Below are positions 42,967 through 55,541 of a stretch of DNA of 64,000 nt, in pieces. Location of the stretch: NCBI GenBank assembly GCA_016182845.1, contig JACPFT010000001.1, positions 372,001 to 436,000 on the forward strand, in the 5' to 3' direction. Every line of letters starts with the position of its first letter. The first letter of the stretch is position 1. The notes below the pieces were generated by a model. That model saw only the letters and a list, made by a program, of their open reading frames with translations, was not told where the DNA came from and did not search any database. Source of the stretch: Gammaproteobacteria bacterium (GTDB taxonomy: Bacteria; Pseudomonadota; Gammaproteobacteria; Enterobacterales; Permianibacteraceae). A program made the position numbers and the translations under genes.

Positions 42967-44295
42967 ATGTCCGCCCCCGCCATCGCCAATCCCCGCCGTC
43001 GCGCGCTGCTTGCGACCGCGACAGCCGTTCTGATCTCGGCGCTCCCCGCCGCTGGCATCGCCGCCGGCGGGCTCACGCTCGAACAGGCCATGCAGGCCGC
43101 CCTGACCGGCAACCAGGCGCTACGCGCGGCGCGCAGCGAGATCGAGGCGGCACGCGCGCGGCTCGGGCAGGCGGGTCTGCTACCCAACCCCCGGCTCGAC
43201 GTCAGCGCGGAGTCCGACCGGTTGTTCGGCCACGAGGGAGAATATGCCTATGGCCTGGGTTTGAGCCAGGACATACCGGTCGCCGGACGGCTCGACCGCG
43301 AGAAGGACGTGGCCGGCGTCGACCTGGCCCTCGCCGAAGCCGGCTGGCGGGAGGCCGAGCGCCAGTTGCTGGCACGGGTGGCGGGCGCGTTCTACGGCTT
43401 GGTCGTGCGCGAGCGGCAACTCGCCTTGCGCGACCGGCTGATCGCCCTGGCCGGCTCGCTCGTCGAGGCGGCACGCGCGCGCGCCGGGGAGGTCTCGGCG
43501 CTCGATGCGAACGCGGCGGCCCTGGAACGGGAGCGCCTACGCCTGGAGCGCACGGCGTTGATGGCGGCGCGCGACGTGGCGCTCGCCGAGCTTGCGGCGG
43601 CAATGGGCCGGTCCGTGCGGGAGCTGCCGGCCGTGGACACGGCGCTGCCGCCGGTCGCTGCGCCGCCGCCTTTGGCGGCGCTGCTGGAGAGCGGCCTGCG
43701 GCGACGGCCCGATTTGCGGTCGGCGGCGCTGGGCGCCGATCGCGCCCGCGCCGAACGGCATCTGGCCGGCGCCACCGCCTGGGAAGACTGGAGCCTGTCC
43801 CTGGGCGTGCAGCAGGAGCGGCTGGTCGTCGACGGCGCGCCGCCGCAAGCCGCCGGCAGGCTGCTCATGCTCTCTCTGTCCATCCCCCTGCCCCTCTTCA
43901 ACCGCAATCGGGGCGCCATCGCGGCAGCCGTCGCCGACGAGGACGGCGCGCGCGCCCGGCTGGCCGCCCTGCGGCAAGCCTTCGAGAACGAGGTGGTCGG
44001 GCTGTATGGGCAGGCGGAGCAACTGCGGACGGCGTTGGCGGAGTATGGCGCGAGCGGCCTGCCGCTGAGCCGGCAGAACACCGAACTCGCCCGGCTCGCC
44101 TACCGCCGCGGCGAGGCGGCGATGACCGAAGTCATCCAGGCGGAAAGGCAGGAGCGGGAGCTGCACGCGAGCCACCTGGAACTGCTGGAGCAATACCTGC
44201 AGGCGCGCGCGGCGCTCGATGCCGCGACCATGAGCTTCCCCGTGGGCGGGCCGCCCGCGGAGCCGTGGGCAACGCCGGACCAGGGAGGGCGCTGA
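42967..44295 (+). CDS. cusC: TolC-family outer-membrane channel of copper/silver RND system
   Basis: 442 residues. A signal peptide (about 1-32) is followed by two outer-membrane-efflux-protein repeats. The first repeat contains LTLEQAMQAALTGNQALRAA and LLPNPRLDVSAE; the second contains LRRRPDLRSAALGADRARAE and SIPLPLFNRNRGAI. It forms the outer-membrane exit duct for CusB/CusA. The next gene begins one base after its stop. Confidence 0.87.
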   Translation: MSAPAIANPRRRALLATATAVLISALPAAGIAAGGLTLEQAMQAALTGNQALRAARSEIEAARARLGQAGLLPNPRLDVSAESDRLFGHEGEYAYGLGLSQDIPVAGRLDREKDVAGVDLALAEAGWREAERQLLARVAGAFYGLVVRERQLALRDRLIALAGSLVEAARARAGEVSALDANAAALERERLRLERTALMAARDVALAELAAAMGRSVRELPAVDTALPPVAAPPPLAALLESGLRRRPDLRSAALGADRARAERHLAGATAWEDWSLSLGVQQERLVVDGAPPQAAGRLLMLSLSIPLPLFNRNRGAIAAAVADEDGARARLAALRQAFENEVVGLYGQAEQLRTALAEYGASGLPLSRQNTELARLAYRRGEAAMTEVIQAERQERELHASHLELLEQYLQARAALDAATMSFPVGGPPAEPWATPDQGGR

Positions 44296-44296
44296 C

Positions 44297-45241
44297 ATGG
44301 ACGGCTTGCGACTGTTGCTCCGGCTCAGCCTCGCGCTCTGGCTGAGCGCCCTGCCCCGGATCGCCTCCGCCCACGGCGAGGAACTGAAAGTCGGGGGCGC
44401 GGCCGCCGCCGGCCCCATCACGCTGAGCGCGGCCCAGTCCGAAGCCCTGGGCGTGAAGACCGCGGCGGCGGAGTTCCGCCCCGTCGCCGAACTCCTGCGC
44501 CTCAACGCCACCGTCGCGCCCCTGCCGGACGCCGAGGCGGAGGTCACCTTGCGCATCAGCGGGCGCGTCGAAGCGGTCCTCGTCAATGTCGGCGACACGG
44601 TCCGCAAGGGCCAGCTCCTGGCCCAGGTGCAGTCCCGCGCCTTCGGCGATCCGCCGGTCACGGTTCCGGTGCGCGCGCCGCTGGCCGGCCTCATCGACCT
44701 GCGCCGCGCCGTGGTAGGACAGAGCGTCGAACCGGACAGCGTGCTGTTCCATGTCAGCGAGCGCAGCCGCATGCGCGTGGTCGGCCGGGCCTACGAGGAG
44801 GATCTGGGCAAGCTGCGGGAGGGCCAGCCGGCCCAGATCCGGCTGCTCGCCTACCCCGAGGCCGCGCTCGCCGGCACGGTGACGCTGATCGGGCCCAGCC
44901 TGGATCCGGACACCCGCACGGTCGAAGTCTGGGTGCTCGTCGACAACCGCGCGGGCCTGCTCAAGCCGAACCTGTTCGCCCGCGCGGCCGTCGAGCTCGG
45001 CCGGCGCGAGGCGGCCCTGACCGTGCCCAATGCCGCGGTGGTCGAGGCCGGGGGCATGTCGTTCGTGTTCGTGCGGGACGGCGACACGTTCCACCGCGCG
45101 GTGATCGCGACCGGCGCCCGGGACGAGGCCTACACCGAGATCACCGACGGCCTGGTGCCGGGCGACGAGGTCGTGATCGAGGGCGTGCGCGAACTCTACA
45201 CGGTATGGCTGGCCGGCGGTCAGACCGGCGCGGAGGACTAG
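44297..45241 (+). CDS. cusB: RND efflux periplasmic adaptor (CusB-like membrane fusion protein)
   Basis: 314 residues. A signal peptide is followed by the lipoyl-like and beta-barrel segments (LRISGRVEAVLVNVGDTVRK and VRAPLAGLIDLRRAVVGQSV) and a membrane-proximal end (VVIEGVRELYTVWLAG). It is shorter than typical CusB (about 400), lacking most of the Met-rich N-terminal copper-binding segment and much of the hairpin. It bridges CusA and CusC in the periplasm. Confidence 0.85.
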   Translation: MDGLRLLLRLSLALWLSALPRIASAHGEELKVGGAAAAGPITLSAAQSEALGVKTAAAEFRPVAELLRLNATVAPLPDAEAEVTLRISGRVEAVLVNVGDTVRKGQLLAQVQSRAFGDPPVTVPVRAPLAGLIDLRRAVVGQSVEPDSVLFHVSERSRMRVVGRAYEEDLGKLREGQPAQIRLLAYPEAALAGTVTLIGPSLDPDTRTVEVWVLVDNRAGLLKPNLFARAAVELGRREAALTVPNAAVVEAGGMSFVFVRDGDTFHRAVIATGARDEAYTEITDGLVPGDEVVIEGVRELYTVWLAGGQTGAED

Positions 45242-45244
45242 GCC

Positions 45245-48417
<3,173 letters not shown>

Positions 48418-48421
<4 letters not shown>

Positions 48422-48843
48422 AACGCTACGTCATCGCCGCCTTGGCCGGCGTCCTGCTGGGGGCTGCGCCCGGCGCGGACAGGTCCGCCTTCGCCGCCGA
48501 GGCCGGCGTCACCATCCCGGCGACGTCCACCGCGATCTGGCAGGCCGTCGACACGCACCTGGGCGCGCTGCGGGCGCTGGTCGCCAAGAACGAGCTCGCC
48601 ACCGTGCACGAACACGCCTTCGCCGTGCGCGATCTGGTGCGCGCCCTGCCCTCGCGTTCGCCCGGCCTTTCCGAGGAGGCGAAGGCCCAGGTCGCCGCCA
48701 ACGTCCGCTTCGTGGACACCCTGTCGGCGCGGCTGGATGCGAGCGGCGATGCCAAGGACAAGCCCGGCACCGAGGCCAGTCTGCGCAAGCTGGAGGGCGT
48801 GCTGAAGCAGATCCGGGTGAAGTACCCCGAGGGTGCGAACTGA
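48418..48843 (+). CDS. Small secreted helical protein at the end of the cus operon
   Basis: 141 residues with a signal peptide (MKRYVIAALAGVLLGAAPG) and a four-helix-like mature part (AIWQAVDTHLGALRALV, HEHAFAVRDLVRALP). It has no Met- or Cys-based CusF motif, so it is not CusF. Position and coupling to cusA suggest a periplasmic accessory of the pump. The 3' end lies 49 bp from the convergent desaturase gene. Confidence 0.7.
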
Positions 48844-48892
48844 CGCCCGGCGTCGGCGACCGCGCGCTGGAGCCGGCGCCAAGCGGGCCGGA

Positions 48893-49750
48893 TCAGGCGC
48901 GGCGAAACGGCGCGCGCAACTGGCCCAGATAGTCCTTCGGATAGTCGCGCTCCTTGAGGCCGACCGCGGACTCGCCGAGCCTGTCGGCGCCGTCGTGGTA
49001 AGTACCGAGCAATCGGTCCCAAAGCAGCAGGAACTCGCCGAAATTCACCTGGGCGTCCTCGAATTCGCGCTTGTGGTGCCAGCGGTGCGACTCGGCGACG
49101 CCGAGGACATGGCGCAACGCCCCGACGCGGTAGTCCAGGTTCGCGTGCTGGAAGGCGAGATGCACGGTCAGGATGCCGAGCCAGGCGGCGACCACCGCCG
49201 AGGGCGCGCCGGCCAAGGCCAGGGCCAGCAAGCCGGGGCCCGCCATCAGTACGGCGTGCAGCGGGTGGCGGCGCTCGCCGTTCAGCCAGTACAGGCGCTC
49301 GGCACTGTGGTGCGGCGCGTGCAGGCGCCACAGCCAAGCGCTCCGGTGGCTCGCGTAGTGCATCGCGTACAGGCCGAAGTCAACGACAAGGGCGGCGAGC
49401 AGCAGTTGCGCCCAGAGCGGCCATGCGCTCGGGAACACGCGATGCTCGGCCGGCACGAGGTCGCCCAAGCGGGTCAGCACGGTGGCCGCGAACTGGACCA
49501 CCGAGAGATTCACCAAGGCATGCAGGATGTCGGTCCGGGTGTCGTCCTGTCCCTGCAGCCACGCGGCGCGGTAGGGCAGGCGGCGTTCCAGCAGCGCGAC
49601 AATGACCAGCGCCGCCGCCGCGACCAGCGGGGTCGTGGGCCAGTAGGGCATGCCGGCCTGCAGGGCGGCCAAGATCGCGGCGGCGCTGCCGCCGAATACG
49701 AGCGGGTAGCTGCCCCAACGGATCAGGGCATCGAGGGCTAGGCGGGGCAT
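48893..49750 (-). CDS. Fatty acid hydroxylase/sterol desaturase superfamily protein
   Basis: 285 residues with several transmembrane helices and the diiron histidine motifs in order: HYASHR, HAPHHSAE and ESHRWHHKRE. The start is the ATG at 49750. These membrane enzymes hydroxylate or desaturate lipids with O2. No reductase is adjacent; the function of the metal cluster neighbours is unrelated on present evidence. Confidence 0.87.
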   Translation of the reverse strand: MPRLALDALIRWGSYPLVFGGSAAAILAALQAGMPYWPTTPLVAAAALVIVALLERRLPYRAAWLQGQDDTRTDILHALVNLSVVQFAATVLTRLGDLVPAEHRVFPSAWPLWAQLLLAALVVDFGLYAMHYASHRSAWLWRLHAPHHSAERLYWLNGERRHPLHAVLMAGPGLLALALAGAPSAVVAAWLGILTVHLAFQHANLDYRVGALRHVLGVAESHRWHHKREFEDAQVNFGEFLLLWDRLLGTYHDGADRLGESAVGLKERDYPKDYLGQLRAPFRRA

Positions 49751-49877
49751 GGGCGTGTCTCCGGTACATAGGCATGTGCAGAACCGATCCGGTACGGATC
49801 GGCTCGGCGCCTCCTCGGCTTTCGGCACAGGATAGGCGGATGCCCCGCAGGCGGGCTTGAACGAAACGGTCGACTCG

Positions 49878-50627
49878 TCAGGTGCGCAGGCGCACCTCGG
49901 CCAAGGCCGAACTCGGGTCCAGCCCGAACAGGGCGCGGAAGGTGCGCGACAAATGGGCGGAATCGGAGAAGCCCGCGGCGTGCGCGGCCTCGGTGAGCCG
50001 TTCGCCGGCGGCGACGTGCTCCAGGGCGGCCAGCAGGCGCAGCCACTTGCTGTAACTGCGCAGCGCGAGGCCGGTCTGCTCGGCGAACCAGTGGGAGAAG
50101 CGGTCCGGCGACAGGGCCGCCTGCGCGGCGAGGGTCGCCCGATCCGGCCCGCCGGCGGCGGCGGCGCCTACCAGCGCGGCCATCACGCGCGCGAGCCGCG
50201 GATCGGGCGGCGGGGGCTCGGACAGGCCCAGGCAGGCGCGCAGGCACGCGCGCACGTCGCGCGCCGAGGCGGCCGAGCCGGCGAGGGAAGCGAGCAGCGG
50301 CGCCGGCTCGTCCAGATCGAGGGGACGGATCGGTCCGGCGGCGCGCAGGCCGAGGGCGCGCGCCTCGTCGACCAGGGGGTCGAGGTAGAGGGACAGGATC
50401 GAATCGGACTCGGCGAGACGATGCCGCACGCCGGCCGGGATCAGGACGGCACGGGAAGTCACCGTGCCGGACTCGCCGTCGACCCGCGCCGGCGCGCCCA
50501 CGCCGATGGCGATCTGGTGCGCGAGGTGGTGGTGCCAGTCGTGACGGCCGACCCGGCCGAGGAAGGCGCCGAGGCCGGGCAGAAGCCAGGCGGTGCCACC
50601 CCAGCGTACGACGATGTCCTTGTTCAT
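49878..50627 (-). CDS. AraC-family transcriptional regulator
   Basis: 249 residues from the ATG at 50627. The N-terminal half is a small cupin-type sensor (HLAHQIAIGVGAPARVDG, then LIPAGVRHRL). The C-terminal half is a double helix-turn-helix (SHWFAEQTGLALRSYSKWLR, then AHAAGFSDSAHLSRTFRALF). It is divergent from the DUF2946-like gene at 50798, which it may regulate. Confidence 0.85.
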   Translation of the reverse strand: MNKDIVVRWGGTAWLLPGLGAFLGRVGRHDWHHHLAHQIAIGVGAPARVDGESGTVTSRAVLIPAGVRHRLAESDSILSLYLDPLVDEARALGLRAAGPIRPLDLDEPAPLLASLAGSAASARDVRACLRACLGLSEPPPPDPRLARVMAALVGAAAAGGPDRATLAAQAALSPDRFSHWFAEQTGLALRSYSKWLRLLAALEHVAAGERLTEAAHAAGFSDSAHLSRTFRALFGLDPSSALAEVRLRT

Positions 50628-50797
50628 GGCTGCGCTCGAAAAGGCTGTGCCGCCCGCCAAAACGGGAACCTGACGCAAGCCTGCCGCAGGGGGCGGCAAG
50701 AGGCAAGTCCTCGGCGATTGATTCGAACGGTGGGAAAGGCGCGCGATAAATGGGCCGTGTTTGCTTCTGCGCAAATCCGCCGCCATAATGCCTCGTT

Positions 50798-51169
50798 ATG
50801 ACGCCCCTGCACCGTACCCTGTTGCTGCTCATCTCCCTGTGGTTGCCCTTGCAAGGCTACGCCGCGGCGGCGATGGCCGCCTGCCGCCATGCGTCCCCGG
50901 TGGCGGCCATGGTTCAGGTGCAAGGGCATGCTCACCACGCTTCGGCGATGCCTTCCGAACCTGCGGACCCTGCCGGCATGACGGGGAGCGCCTCCTGGAG
51001 CTGCGATAACTGCCAGTTCTGCCACCTCTGTTCCGCCCAGGCGGTCGCCGCCGTTGCCGCCGGCCACATGGAGGCACCCGGCGGCCCCGTGCTGATCGCG
51101 CCGCTCCTGCGCGAGGCCGCGCCCCCACTGGAAGACCCCCGACGACCTCCCCGCTCCGCTCGCGCCTGA
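50798..51169 (+). CDS. Small secreted protein with Cys-rich motif, DUF2946-like
   Basis: 123 residues with a signal peptide (LLLLISLWLPLQGYAAAA). A cluster CDNCQFCHLC follows, with several His residues upstream (HAHHASAM). The Cys motif and the position ahead of copper genes resemble the DUF2946-type proteins found in copper operons. Direct metal binding is likely from residues but not proven. Confidence 0.65.
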   Translation: MTPLHRTLLLLISLWLPLQGYAAAAMAACRHASPVAAMVQVQGHAHHASAMPSEPADPAGMTGSASWSCDNCQFCHLCSAQAVAAVAAGHMEAPGGPVLIAPLLREAAPPLEDPRRPPRSARA

Positions 51170-51397
51170 TCCCTCCGGGAACGGGTGCGAGCGGCCCTAG
51201 GCTCGCCACCAGCCCGCACTCCCGGCCCGCTTGGTTTTGACCCGGCTTCGGCGAGCGTTTATGGCGTTCCTCCGCATGTCCATCCATCAGGTCCCCTTCG
51301 CTTGTAAGGGTGGGTCTGCATACGCGCGTCCGTTGCAGTCCGTTCGCCGGTCGGGTCTTTTTCAAGCTTGGCTTCCTTTCCGTCCAGAGGACTCACT

Positions 51398-52999
51398 GTG
51401 CGAAAAAGAACACTCGCGGCCGTGCTTGCCGCCGTCGCGGCGTCGGGATGCGCCGAGATGCCCGCGACCGATTACACGGGCGTACAAGCCGGCGTATCGC
51501 GGCGCTTGAACCTGCCTGCAACCTTTCCCTTGACGCCCCAGGCCACTCCCGAGGCCAGCCGGCGGGCCCAGGAACTGTTGGCCGTGCCGCTGACACCGAC
51601 CTCGTCGGTCCAGCTAGCCCTGCTGCAGAGCCCGTCCCTGCGCGCCGAATTCGCCGGCCTTGGCGTCGCCCACGCCGAGTTGGTTCAGGCCGGGCTGCTC
51701 ACCAACCCGCGCCTCGCGGTCGCGGCCCTGAGACCCGAAGGCGGCGGCCGCTGGCAACTGGATCTGGGCTTGAGCCAGAGCCTGCTGGACCTGCTCACCC
51801 GGCCGTTGCGGCGCTCCCTGGCCGAGGCCCAGTTCGAAGCGGCGCGGCTCGCGATCAGCGCGCACCTGACGAACGCGCTCCAGGAGGTGCAGCAGGCCTA
51901 TTTCGAGGCCGTCGGCGCGCAACACCGTGCCGCCATCCTCGCCATCGTCGCCGAAGCCGCCGCGACGGGCTCGGAGCTGGCGACCCGTTTCCGCGATGCC
52001 GGCAACCTCACCGAACTCGACCACTTGCTGGAAGCCACCGAGGCGACCCGCCGCCGGATCGAGGCCGACGCCGCCCGCGCCGAGGCCGAACAGGCCAGGC
52101 GCCGGCTCGCGGCGCGGCTGGGCGTGGCCGATGCCGCCGCGCTCCGTCTGCCCGGACAGCTGCCGGATCTGCCGGATGAGGCTTTCGATGGCACGGCTCT
52201 CGTCGCGCAGGGTCTGCGCGAGCGCCTGGATCTGCAGATCGCGCGGCAGGGCCGCCGCCGGGCGGAGCAGGCCCTGGCCCTTTACGGACGCTTGCCCGGC
52301 ATGACCGAACTCGATCTGGGGCTTGCCAGCGAGCGCGAGCCCGACGGCGAGGCTCGTCTGGGCCCCGAGCTGTCGCTGTCCCTGCCGCTGTTCGATCAGG
52401 GCCAGGCCAGGCTCGCCGCCGCCGAGGCCGAACTGCGCCGGGCCGAATCCGGCGCCGAGGCGCTGGAACTGCAGATCGGCCACGACATCGGCGCGGCGCT
52501 CGCCGCCCTCGAGGCCCAACGGGAGCGCGCGCGGCGCCTGCGCCAGGACGTGATCCCGCAGCGGGAGCGCATCCTCGAGCTGACCCTGCGGAACTACAAC
52601 TTCATGCTGGCGGGCGCCTTCCAGGTGCTGCTCGCCAAGCAGCAGGAGTACGAGGCCTATACGGACTACGTGGACGCCCTGGCGGGCTATTGGGGCGCAC
52701 GCGTTCGCCTGACGGCCGCCGTCGGCGGCGGACTGCCGGTTCCCGCCACCGGCGCCGCGCCGCTGCCCGGGACGAATGCCCCCGCCGGCATGGGTCATCC
52801 GATGCACGGTGATCATGGCGGCATGGACCATCCTCAACCGGGTGCCGGCCACGAAGGCATGGACCATTCCCGCCATGGCATGGGCCACGACGGCAAGCAT
52901 CCTGCACCCACTGAATCCGAGACCGGTACTCCGCCGCCGGAAGACCGCAACGACACCCACAACCATGAACACCCGCAGCACGACGGAGGTCAGCCGTGA
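51398..52999 (+). CDS. TolC-family lipoprotein with long His/Met-rich tail (CusC/CopB-like)
   Basis: 533 residues from a GTG with AGAGG upstream. A lipobox (AAVAASGC, Cys18) is followed by the TolC fold (QLALLQSPSLRAEFAGLG, AGLLTNPRLAVAALRPEG, FDQGQARLAAAEAELRRAES). The last ~75 residues form a metal-binding-looking tail: GHPMHGDHGGMDHP, HEGMDHSRHGMGHDGKH and a final HNHEHPQHD. No adaptor or RND pump is adjacent, so it may serve the multicopper oxidase or another pump. The stop overlaps the next start (GTGA). Confidence 0.82.
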   Translation: MRKRTLAAVLAAVAASGCAEMPATDYTGVQAGVSRRLNLPATFPLTPQATPEASRRAQELLAVPLTPTSSVQLALLQSPSLRAEFAGLGVAHAELVQAGLLTNPRLAVAALRPEGGGRWQLDLGLSQSLLDLLTRPLRRSLAEAQFEAARLAISAHLTNALQEVQQAYFEAVGAQHRAAILAIVAEAAATGSELATRFRDAGNLTELDHLLEATEATRRRIEADAARAEAEQARRRLAARLGVADAAALRLPGQLPDLPDEAFDGTALVAQGLRERLDLQIARQGRRRAEQALALYGRLPGMTELDLGLASEREPDGEARLGPELSLSLPLFDQGQARLAAAEAELRRAESGAEALELQIGHDIGAALAALEAQRERARRLRQDVIPQRERILELTLRNYNFMLAGAFQVLLAKQQEYEAYTDYVDALAGYWGARVRLTAAVGGGLPVPATGAAPLPGTNAPAGMGHPMHGDHGGMDHPQPGAGHEGMDHSRHGMGHDGKHPAPTESETGTPPPEDRNDTHNHEHPQHDGGQP

Positions 53000-54300
53000 T
53001 TAGCCGCCGCAACATCCTCATTTCCGGTGCCGCCAGCCTCGCCGCCGGCGCGCTCGTCAGCATCAAGCGGGCCGAGGCCCAGGAGGCGCCGGCCGCGGGC
53101 CATGGGCAGCACGACGCCGCCGCCACGGCGCCGGATGCCGGCGTCACGGGCTACCGCCCCGTGATCACGCTCAACGGCCGCAGCCTGCCGTTCCGGATGC
53201 GCGACGGGGTCAAGGAGTTCCACGTGATCGCCGAGGAGATCGAACACGAGTTCGCCCCCGGCTCGCGCATCAAGGCCTGGGGCTACAACGGCAGCACCCC
53301 CGGTCCCACCATCGAGGCGGTCGAGGGCGATCACATCCGCATCTATGTCACCAACCGCCTGAAGGAGCACACCAGCATCCACTGGCACGGCATCCTGCTG
53401 CCGAGCGGCATGGACGGCGTCGGCGGCCTCACCCAGCCCCAGATCCGGCCGGGCGAGACCTATGTCTACGAGTTCGTCCTCAGGCAGCACGGTACCCACA
53501 TGTACCATCCGCATGCCGACGAGATGGTGCAGATGGCCATGGGCATGATGGGCATGTTCATCATCCACCCGAAGGAGCCGACGGACCCGCCGGTCGACCG
53601 CGACTACGTGGTGCTGCTGCACAACTGGGCCGTGCATCCGGGCACCTGGCGGCCCGATCCTTCGGTCATGCAGGACTTCGATCTCTGGACCATGAACTCC
53701 AAGGTCTTCCCGGCGATCGCGCCCCTGGTGGCGAAGACCGGCGAGCGCGTGCGCATCCGAATCGGCAATCTGTCCATGTGGAACCACCCCATGCACCTGC
53801 ACGGCGTCCAGTTCCAGGTCACCGGCTCGGATGGCGGGCGCTGGCCGCGTAACCTGTGGCGGCCCGAGGTCACCGAGATCGTCGGCGTCGGTCAGACCCG
53901 CGACATCGAGTTCGTCGCCGTGCCCGGCGACTGGGCCTTCCACTGCCACATGTCCCACCACACCATGAACGCCATGGGGCACGAGATCCCCAACACGGTC
54001 GGCGTGAGCCAGCGCGGCGTCGAGCAGAGGCTCCGCCAGTTCATCCCCGGCTACATGGCCATGGGGGAAAACGGCATGGCCGAGCACCAGGAACACACCG
54101 ACATGGGCCATATGCCGGGACCGGAGAACACCCTGCCGATGATGATGGGCCAGGGACCGTTCGGCAAACTGGAGATGGGCGGCATGTTCACCGTGGTGAA
54201 GGTGCGCGACGAGCTGGACGGGGCGCCCGATTGGTACGAGCACCCCGCCGGCACCGTCGCCTACCGCGTGGACGGACCGCCGGAGGGCCTGCCGGCTTGA
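52996..54300 (+). CDS. Periplasmic multicopper oxidase
   Basis: 434 residues from a GTG overlapping the preceding stop. Tat signal (SRRNILISGAASLAAGAL). All copper-ligand motifs are present: HWHG (129-132), HMYHPHAD (168-175), HPMHLHG (264-270) and HCHMSHH (316-322), ending with a T1-type Met at about 327. A Met/His-rich C-terminal loop (about 353-400) could bind Cu(I). It would oxidise Cu(I) or phenolic compounds in the periplasm. Similar to CopA/CueO-type oxidases but shorter. Confidence 0.9.
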   Translation: MISRRNILISGAASLAAGALVSIKRAEAQEAPAAGHGQHDAAATAPDAGVTGYRPVITLNGRSLPFRMRDGVKEFHVIAEEIEHEFAPGSRIKAWGYNGSTPGPTIEAVEGDHIRIYVTNRLKEHTSIHWHGILLPSGMDGVGGLTQPQIRPGETYVYEFVLRQHGTHMYHPHADEMVQMAMGMMGMFIIHPKEPTDPPVDRDYVVLLHNWAVHPGTWRPDPSVMQDFDLWTMNSKVFPAIAPLVAKTGERVRIRIGNLSMWNHPMHLHGVQFQVTGSDGGRWPRNLWRPEVTEIVGVGQTRDIEFVAVPGDWAFHCHMSHHTMNAMGHEIPNTVGVSQRGVEQRLRQFIPGYMAMGENGMAEHQEHTDMGHMPGPENTLPMMMGQGPFGKLEMGGMFTVVKVRDELDGAPDWYEHPAGTVAYRVDGPPEGLPA

Positions 54301-54392
54301 GGGCGCGCGCCCTGAATCCGTCGAACGAGACCGGGAGAAAAACGACCATGAATCCACTGAATCGGCCCACCGAGTACCGGAGAACACTGACC

Positions 54393-54866
54393 ATGAACCC
54401 CCTGAATCTGCTGATCCTGCTCTGCCTGCCCTTCACCGTGGCGGCCGGCGGCACCGACCACCACGAGCACCGGCATGAAGCCCGGAGCGGCGGCGCTGTC
54501 GGCCACCCGGGCAAGGCCGAGGCGGTCAACCGCACGCTACGGGTCGATGCCGGCGACGACATGCGCTTCCAGCCGGGCAAGATCGCCATCAAGGCAGGCG
54601 AGACCATCCGCTTCGTCGTGCGCAACGCCGGCAAGGTACGCCACGAGTTCATGCTCGGGGACGCCGCGGAGCAGGCCGCCCATGCCGACATGATGCGCAA
54701 GATGCCGGACATGGTGCACGAGGAGGCCAACGCCCTGACCCTCGAACCCGGACAGGAGAAGGCGCTGATCTGGCGCTTCACCGAGGCGGGCGAGGTCGAG
54801 TTCGCCTGCCACGTGCCCGGCCATTACGAAGCCGGCATGAAGGGCGCCGTGTCCATTGCCCGCTGA
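54393..54866 (+). CDS. Periplasmic cupredoxin (blue copper-like) protein
   Basis: 157 residues from the ATG at 54393; another in-frame ATG at 54348 would add 15. After the signal peptide (LNLLILLCLPFTVAAGG) comes a His-rich stretch and a cupredoxin domain with the T1 ligands His84 (KVRHEFMLG), Cys139 and His143 (CHVPGHYE) and Met149. It is placed between the multicopper oxidase and an NTF2-like gene, fitting electron or Cu transfer. Confidence 0.87.
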   Translation: MNPLNLLILLCLPFTVAAGGTDHHEHRHEARSGGAVGHPGKAEAVNRTLRVDAGDDMRFQPGKIAIKAGETIRFVVRNAGKVRHEFMLGDAAEQAAHADMMRKMPDMVHEEANALTLEPGQEKALIWRFTEAGEVEFACHVPGHYEAGMKGAVSIAR

Positions 54867-54898
54867 TCTCCCCCCTATCACGACAAGGAAATGCCCAC

Positions 54899-55372
54899 AT
54901 GAAACACCACGACAAGCCCCTGCTCGCCTGGGTCCTGCTGCCGCTGCTGCTCGCCCTGCCCGCGGCGGCCATCGCCGACCCGGCCTCGCCCGCCGACGGT
55001 CCCGCCGCCGCCCTCGCCGCCTTCGACGAGGCGATGCGCAAGGGCGACAAGGCCGCCGTCCTCGCCCTGCTCACCGAAGACGCGGTGCTCGCCGAAGGCG
55101 GGCGCGCCGAGAGCAAGGCCGCCTATGCCGGCCACCATCTCCTGGGCGACATGGCCTTCAGCGCCGCAGTGGAGAACCGCGTGCTGAACCGTCGGGAAAT
55201 CCCCGCCGGCGACAACGTCATGGTCTGGACCGAAAGCGAGCGCAAGGGCCAATGGAAGGACAAGCCGGTGCATCTGCTCTCGTTCGAGACCGCGATCCTG
55301 GTCAAGCAAGCCGACCGCTGGCGGATTCGCCATTTCCATTGGTCATCCGGGCCGGCGAAGCGGGGCCATTGA
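54899..55372 (+). CDS. Secreted NTF2-like (SnoaL/DUF4440) protein
   Basis: 157 residues with a signal peptide (LLAWVLLPLLLALPAAAIA) and an NTF2-like domain (AFDEAMRKGDKAAVLALL, TEDAVLAEGG). These cone-shaped domains bind small molecules; no ligand can be named. It is in the copper oxidase transcription unit. Confidence 0.75.
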   Translation: MKHHDKPLLAWVLLPLLLALPAAAIADPASPADGPAAALAAFDEAMRKGDKAAVLALLTEDAVLAEGGRAESKAAYAGHHLLGDMAFSAAVENRVLNRREIPAGDNVMVWTESERKGQWKDKPVHLLSFETAILVKQADRWRIRHFHWSSGPAKRGH

Positions 55373-55386
55373 GCGGGCGGCGGCGG

Positions 55387-55412
55387 GCCGGCGGATGGCG
55401 CTGTCCGCCGGC
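55387..55412. terminator. 9-bp GC hairpin after the NTF2-like gene
   Basis: GCCGGCGGA and TCCGCCGGC are eight bases apart, 15 bp after the stop at 55372. It may separate the oxidase unit from the PepSY genes. There is no U-tract. Confidence 0.4.
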
Positions 55413-55541
55413 TCCCGCCCCTGCGTAGGCGCCGACCCGGTGAGGCGCGAGCGCCAAGCGGTTTCTGCCGTTTGGCGTCCCGGCCTTAACGAAGGCGTCA
55501 CGATTTTTACGATAAAACCGATATCGGGAGAGAACTCTGAC

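Noticed and set aside
42660-44345. 561-codon plus-strand ORF overlapping cusC
   Set aside because: Arg/Gly/Ala-rich frame over the clear TolC-family gene in another frame; a GC-rich shadow.
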